This document shows, in pieces, positions 60,240 through 64,000 of a stretch of DNA of 64,000 nt. The stretch spans positions 15,298 through 79,297 of the forward strand of contig MSHE01000027.1 in the NCBI GenBank assembly GCA_001941025.1. The letters run 5' to 3'. The translations under genes and the position numbers were made by a program. The notes below the pieces were generated by a model, which worked only from the letters and a program-made list of their open reading frames with translations, searched no databases and was not told the origin of the DNA. This stretch comes from Lachnospiraceae bacterium Zagget3 (GTDB lineage Bacteria; Bacillota_A; Clostridia; Lachnospirales; Lachnospiraceae). How positions within the stretch are numbered: position 1 is the stretch's first letter; each line of letters starts with the position of its first letter.

Positions 60240-63200
60240 ATGAATCGAGAAATGAAAACCATGGATGGAAACCAAGCGGCAGCGCACGCGTCCTACGCGT
60301 ACACGGATGTCGCGGCGATCTACCCCATCACTCCGTCCTCTCCCATGGCCGAGCACACGGATGAGTGGGCGACGGAAGGAAGGAAAAATATCTTTGGGCA
60401 GACAGTCAAGCTGACCGAGATGCAGTCCGAGGCCGGCGCGGCCGGCGCGGTGCACGGCTCTCTGGTGGCCGGTGCCTTAACGAGCACCTACACGGCGTCG
60501 CAGGGACTGCTGCTCATGATCCCGAATCTCTACAAGGTTGCAGCCGAGCGGCTGCCGGGCGTGTTCAATGTTTCGGCCCGGACGATCGCGACGCACGCGC
60601 TGAGCATCTTCGGCGATCACTCCGATATCTATGCCTGTCGGCAGACCGGTGTGTGCATGCTGGCGGAGTGCAGCGTGCAGGAAGTCATGGACTTAACTCC
60701 GGTCGCGCACCTGTCGGCGATCCAGGGCCGGCTTCCCTTCATCAACTTCTTTGACGGGTTCCGCACATCCCACGAAGTGCAGAAGATCGAAGAGTGGGAT
60801 TATGCAGATTTAAAAGAGATGCTCGATATGGACGCGGTGCAGGCGTTCCGCGACAGCGCGTTAAACCCGAACCACGCGAGCCAGTGGGGCTCTGCGCAGA
60901 ACCCGGATATCTTCTTCCAGGTGCGCGAGACCTGCAACACGGCCTATAATGACATGCCGGCGATCGTGCAGGCAAACATGGACAAGGTCAACGCGAAGAT
61001 CGGCACGGATTATAAGCTGTTCAACTACTACGGCGCACCGGACGCCGACCGGGTCATCATCGCGATGGGTTCCTCCTGTGAAACGATTCAGGAGACGGTA
61101 GACTATCTGGTGGCGAAAGGCGAGAAGGTCGGCCTCGTAAAGGTCCGTCTGTATCGTCCGTTCTGTGCGGATGCGCTCGTTGACGCGCTTCCGGACACCG
61201 TGAAACAGATCTACACGCTCGATCGGACGAAAGAGCCGGGCTCTATGGGAGAGCCGCTGTATCTGGATGTCCTTGCGGCATTGACGGGTACCAAGTTTGA
61301 TTCGATCCCGATCTTCTCCGGGCGGTACGGACTCAGCTCCAAGGATACCACGCCGGCGCAGATCATCTCGGTTTATAAGAATACGGATAAGAAGGAGTTC
61401 ACGATCGGCATCATAGACGATGTGACGAACCTCTCCCTGCCGATCACGGAGAATCCGGTCACGTCGCCGGAAGATACGATCGACTGCAAGTTCTGGGGCC
61501 TTGGCTCGGACGGCACGGTCGGCGCGAACAAGAACTCCATCAAGATCATCGGCGACAACACGGATATGTACGCGCAGGCGTACTTTGACTATGATTCGAA
61601 GAAGTCCGGCGGTGTGACGATCTCGCACCTGCGTTTCGGCAAGGATCCGATCCACTCCACCTACCTTATCTCCATGGCGAACTTCGTGGCCTGTCACTGC
61701 CCGGCCTATATTCACAAATACGATATGGCGCAGGATCTGGTTCCGGGCGGCACGTTCCTGTTGAACTGCCCGTGGGACGCAGCGGAGCTGGAAGAGCATC
61801 TGCCGGGGCAGGTGAAGCGCTACATTGCGGAAAATGACATCAAGTTCTATACGATCGACGGCATCAAGATCGGCAAGGAGATCGGTCTCGGCGGCCGGAT
61901 CAACACAGTTCTTCAGTCCGCGTTCTTCGTGCTCTCGGGCGTGATCCCTGAGGACGACGCCATTCGTCTGATGAAGGAGGCCGCGAAGGCGACCTATGGC
62001 AGGAAAGGCGACGACGTCGTCCAGATGAACTATGACGCGATCGATGCCGGCGCGAAGAACTTTGTCAAGGTCGAGGTTCCGGACAGTTGGAAAAACGCGG
62101 CCGACGAGAATCTCTTCGGCGAGCCCGCGACCGGGCCGTTTGCCGACACAGTGGATTTCGTCAACAACATTCAGAGGAAAGTCAACGCGCAGCAGGGTAT
62201 CACGCTTCCCGTCTCCGCGTTTATGGAGTATCAGACCGGCAACACCCCGTCCGGCGCGGCGGCGTATGAGAAGCGCGGCGTGGCCGTGGACATCCCGGTC
62301 TGGGATGTGGAAAAATGTATCCAGTGCAACCAGTGCTCCTATGTGTGTCCGCACGCGGTTATCCGTCCGGTCGTCATGACGCCGGAGGAAGCGGCGGCGG
62401 CGCCGGAGGGCATGACCTGCAAGGATATGACCGGCCTCCCGCAGTACAAGTTCGCGGTCACTGTTTCCGCTTACGACTGCACCGGCTGCGGCTCCTGCGT
62501 GAATACCTGCCCGGATAAAGTCCAGGCGATCACGATGCAGAACTTTGAAGAAAACGCCGGCACGCAGGCCTACTTCGATTACGGACAGGCGGTTTCGAAA
62601 AAGCCGGATGTATTGGAAAAATTCAACGAGGATACGGTCAAGGGTTCCCAGTTCAAGCAGCCGCTCCTGGAGTTTTCGGGCGCCTGCGGAGGCTGCGGCG
62701 AGACGCCGTACGCGAAACTCTTAACCCAGCTGTTCGGCGACCGGATGTACATCGGCAACGCGACGGGCTGCTCTTCGATCTGGGGCAACTCTTCCCCGGC
62801 GACGCCGTACGCGCGGACGCCGGAGGGCAAGGGACCGGCGTGGAACAACTCGCTCTTTGAGGACGCGGGAGAGTTTGGCTTCGGGATGCTGTTGGCAAAC
62901 AACGCGATCCGCGGCGCCTTAAAAGAAAAGGTTGAGGCACTGGCCGAGAGTTCGGACAACGCCGATGTAAAGGCGGCGGCAAAAGAGTATCTTGATACCT
63001 TTAGCGTCGGCGCGACAAACGGCGCGGCGACAGACAAGCTCGTGGAGGCCCTCACCGCCTGCGGCTGTGAGGCGGGGCAGGAGATCTTAAAGGAGAAAGA
63101 TTTCCTCTCAAAGAAATCCAATTGGTCCTTCGGCGGCGACGGCTGGGGCTATGACATCGGTTTCGGCGGTCTGGATCACGCGATCGCGTCCGGAAAGGAC

Positions 63201-63779
63201 ATCAATATCATTATATTTGACACGGAAGTCTACTCCAACACGGGCGGACAGTCCTCCAAGGCGACCCCGACCGGCGCCGTGGCACAGTTCGCCGCGGGCG
63301 GCAAGGAGACGAAACAGAAAGACCTGGCTTCCATCGCGATGAGCTACGGCTATGTGTATGTGGCACAGGTGGCCATGGGCGCGGATATGAACCAGTGTGT
63401 AAAGGCCATGGTCGAGGCCGAGGCCTATCCGGGACCTTCCCTCATTATCGCCTACGCGCCGTGCATCAACCACGGCATCAAGGCTGGCATGAGCAAGGCG
63501 ATGACCGAGGAGAAAAAGGCCGTGGACTGCGGCTATTGGAACAACTTCCGCTACAATCCGGCTCTCGCGAAAGAGGGCAAACCGGCGTTTATCCTGGACA
63601 GCAAGGCACCAACCGGCGACTACCAGGCGTTCCTCGAGGGCGAGGTCCGCTACAGCTCGCTGGAGAAAGTCGATGCTGAGAAAGCAAAGAGGCTGTTTGC
63701 CGAGTCCGCGCAGAACGCGAAGGATCACTACGCGTATCTGCAGAAACTGGTCACGCTCTATGGCGGAGACGGCAAATAA
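60240..63779 (+). CDS. nifJ: Pyruvate:ferredoxin (flavodoxin) oxidoreductase
   Basis: 1179-aa single-chain PFOR that turns pyruvate into acetyl-CoA, CO2 and reduced ferredoxin, the main pyruvate-oxidising step in strict anaerobes. Domain order: pyrimidine-binding domain (from MKTMDGNQAAAHASYAYTDVAAIYPITPSSPM), the domain II/III region, a two-cluster ferredoxin domain (CIQCNQCSYVCPHAV and CTGCGSCVNTC, residues about 690-760), and the TPP-binding domain (CGGCGETPYAKLLTQL, GCSSIWG, GGDGWGYDIGFGGLDH). The ATG follows ATAAGGAGG. It feeds acetyl-CoA toward acetate (ackA at 20840). Confidence 0.98.
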   Translation: MNREMKTMDGNQAAAHASYAYTDVAAIYPITPSSPMAEHTDEWATEGRKNIFGQTVKLTEMQSEAGAAGAVHGSLVAGALTSTYTASQGLLLMIPNLYKVAAERLPGVFNVSARTIATHALSIFGDHSDIYACRQTGVCMLAECSVQEVMDLTPVAHLSAIQGRLPFINFFDGFRTSHEVQKIEEWDYADLKEMLDMDAVQAFRDSALNPNHASQWGSAQNPDIFFQVRETCNTAYNDMPAIVQANMDKVNAKIGTDYKLFNYYGAPDADRVIIAMGSSCETIQETVDYLVAKGEKVGLVKVRLYRPFCADALVDALPDTVKQIYTLDRTKEPGSMGEPLYLDVLAALTGTKFDSIPIFSGRYGLSSKDTTPAQIISVYKNTDKKEFTIGIIDDVTNLSLPITENPVTSPEDTIDCKFWGLGSDGTVGANKNSIKIIGDNTDMYAQAYFDYDSKKSGGVTISHLRFGKDPIHSTYLISMANFVACHCPAYIHKYDMAQDLVPGGTFLLNCPWDAAELEEHLPGQVKRYIAENDIKFYTIDGIKIGKEIGLGGRINTVLQSAFFVLSGVIPEDDAIRLMKEAAKATYGRKGDDVVQMNYDAIDAGAKNFVKVEVPDSWKNAADENLFGEPATGPFADTVDFVNNIQRKVNAQQGITLPVSAFMEYQTGNTPSGAAAYEKRGVAVDIPVWDVEKCIQCNQCSYVCPHAVIRPVVMTPEEAAAAPEGMTCKDMTGLPQYKFAVTVSAYDCTGCGSCVNTCPDKVQAITMQNFEENAGTQAYFDYGQAVSKKPDVLEKFNEDTVKGSQFKQPLLEFSGACGGCGETPYAKLLTQLFGDRMYIGNATGCSSIWGNSSPATPYARTPEGKGPAWNNSLFEDAGEFGFGMLLANNAIRGALKEKVEALAESSDNADVKAAAKEYLDTFSVGATNGAATDKLVEALTACGCEAGQEILKEKDFLSKKSNWSFGGDGWGYDIGFGGLDHAIASGKDINIIIFDTEVYSNTGGQSSKATPTGAVAQFAAGGKETKQKDLASIAMSYGYVYVAQVAMGADMNQCVKAMVEAEAYPGPSLIIAYAPCINHGIKAGMSKAMTEEKKAVDCGYWNNFRYNPALAKEGKPAFILDSKAPTGDYQAFLEGEVRYSSLEKVDAEKAKRLFAESAQNAKDHYAYLQKLVTLYGGDGK

Positions 63780-63805
63780 GAGACAAAATTAGGCGTTTTG
63801 GAAGA

Positions 63806-63840
63806 GAAGGACCCGGGCCGGGGTCTTCTTTTCTTCTTTA
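63806..63840 (+). terminator. Terminator of nifJ
   Basis: GAAGGACCC and GGGTCTTC flank GGGCCG, giving an 8-9-bp stem with one bulge, then TTTTCTTCTTT. Confidence 0.65.
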
Positions 63841-63899
63841 CATTGCCGGGAAAAATCGGGAACAAAAAAAGTACGATAAACAGCCGGGCGAGGTGGAAC

Positions 63900-64000
63900 A
63901 TGAGCAGACCGGTAGTGGCGATCGTCGGTCGCCCGAATGTTGGAAAATCCACGCTTTTTAACGCGTTGGCGGGGCAGCGCATTTCCATTGTGCAGGATGA
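63900..64000 (+). CDS. der: GTPase Der (EngA), N-terminal fragment cut by window end
   Basis: Thirty-three codons, [20 protein letters not shown] and on to [13 protein letters not shown], show the first G1 motif (GRPNVGKS) of Der, the double-GTPase needed for 50S assembly. The ATG at 63900 follows GAGGTGG. The gene continues outside the window. Confidence 0.92.
   Translation, partial: MSRPVVAIVGRPNVGKSTLFNALAGQRISIVQD

Noticed and set aside
60861..62354. 497-aa minus-strand open frame
   Set aside because: Shadow of nifJ; arginine-rich product without known motifs.

Overview
The window is a contiguous piece of a low-to-mid GC-rich (roughly 57-60 % GC by eye) Firmicutes chromosome, most likely a Clostridia/Lachnospiraceae-type gut anaerobe. 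Support for this is the gene order plsX-acpP-rnc-smc-ftsY-ylxM-ffh-rpsP-khpA-rimM-trmD-rplS-lepB-rbgA-rnhB-yraN, a Gram-positive SOS box in front of recA, pyruvate:ferredoxin oxidoreductase, acetate kinase, a preQ1-type riboswitch, a TAXI lipoprotein, and wall-bound proteins with choline/glucan-binding-like repeats. No rRNA, tRNA, CRISPR array, prophage or insertion sequence was seen.

Layout. 1-3524: end of a ClC chloride channel gene and alaS. 3525-3955: a compact type I toxin-antitoxin module (27-aa holin-like toxin on the minus strand, convergent antisense RNA on the plus strand). 3956-8857 (minus): prfC, deoB, rpsU, dnaK. 9075-16585 (plus): SOS-regulated recA, recX, rny, xth, a signal peptidase, an S1-domain protein with a 15-bp tandem repeat, an unknown protein and an SseB-like protein. 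16620-20750: a preQ1 riboswitch-terminator followed by queD-queE-folE-queC-queF and a methyltransferase, i.e. the whole GTP-to-preQ1 pathway. 20769-25726: ackA, rpmF, a TAXI lipoprotein, plsX, acpP, rnc. 25707-37955: smc, ftsY, the SRP genes, the rpsP-rplS ribosome maturation operon, a second signal peptidase, rbgA and rnhB, with a long inverted repeat between smc and ftsY and a 42-bp tandem duplication after rbgA. 37996-38239: a second module with the same architecture as the first, but whose toxin has lost its start. yraN follows.

38617-56501 is the accessory region and the most interesting part. A BtuC/FecCD-type ABC importer (ATPase and permease on minus) diverges from a plus-strand run: substrate-binding lipoprotein, a small membrane-anchored protein, a 617-aa membrane-anchored protein, an ExbB/TolQ-like channel protein, a DUF2149 protein that looks like ExbD, and two very large secreted proteins (1655 and 2076 aa) with GLUG, Ig-like, FIVAR and cell-wall-binding repeats. 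I read the same sulfite-oxidase-like (SUOX, molybdopterin-oxidoreductase-like) fold in four of these proteins, six copies in all. I infer a proton-motive-force-powered surface capture and relay system feeding an ABC importer in a monoderm, comparable in logic to TonB-ExbB-ExbD plus BtuCDF or to the NEAT-domain haem relay. The substrate cannot be told from sequence.

56502-64000: a lone small serine recombinase, the laccase-domain gene pgeF, a YkpA/YbiT-type ABC-F gene, nifJ (PFOR) and the first codons of der.
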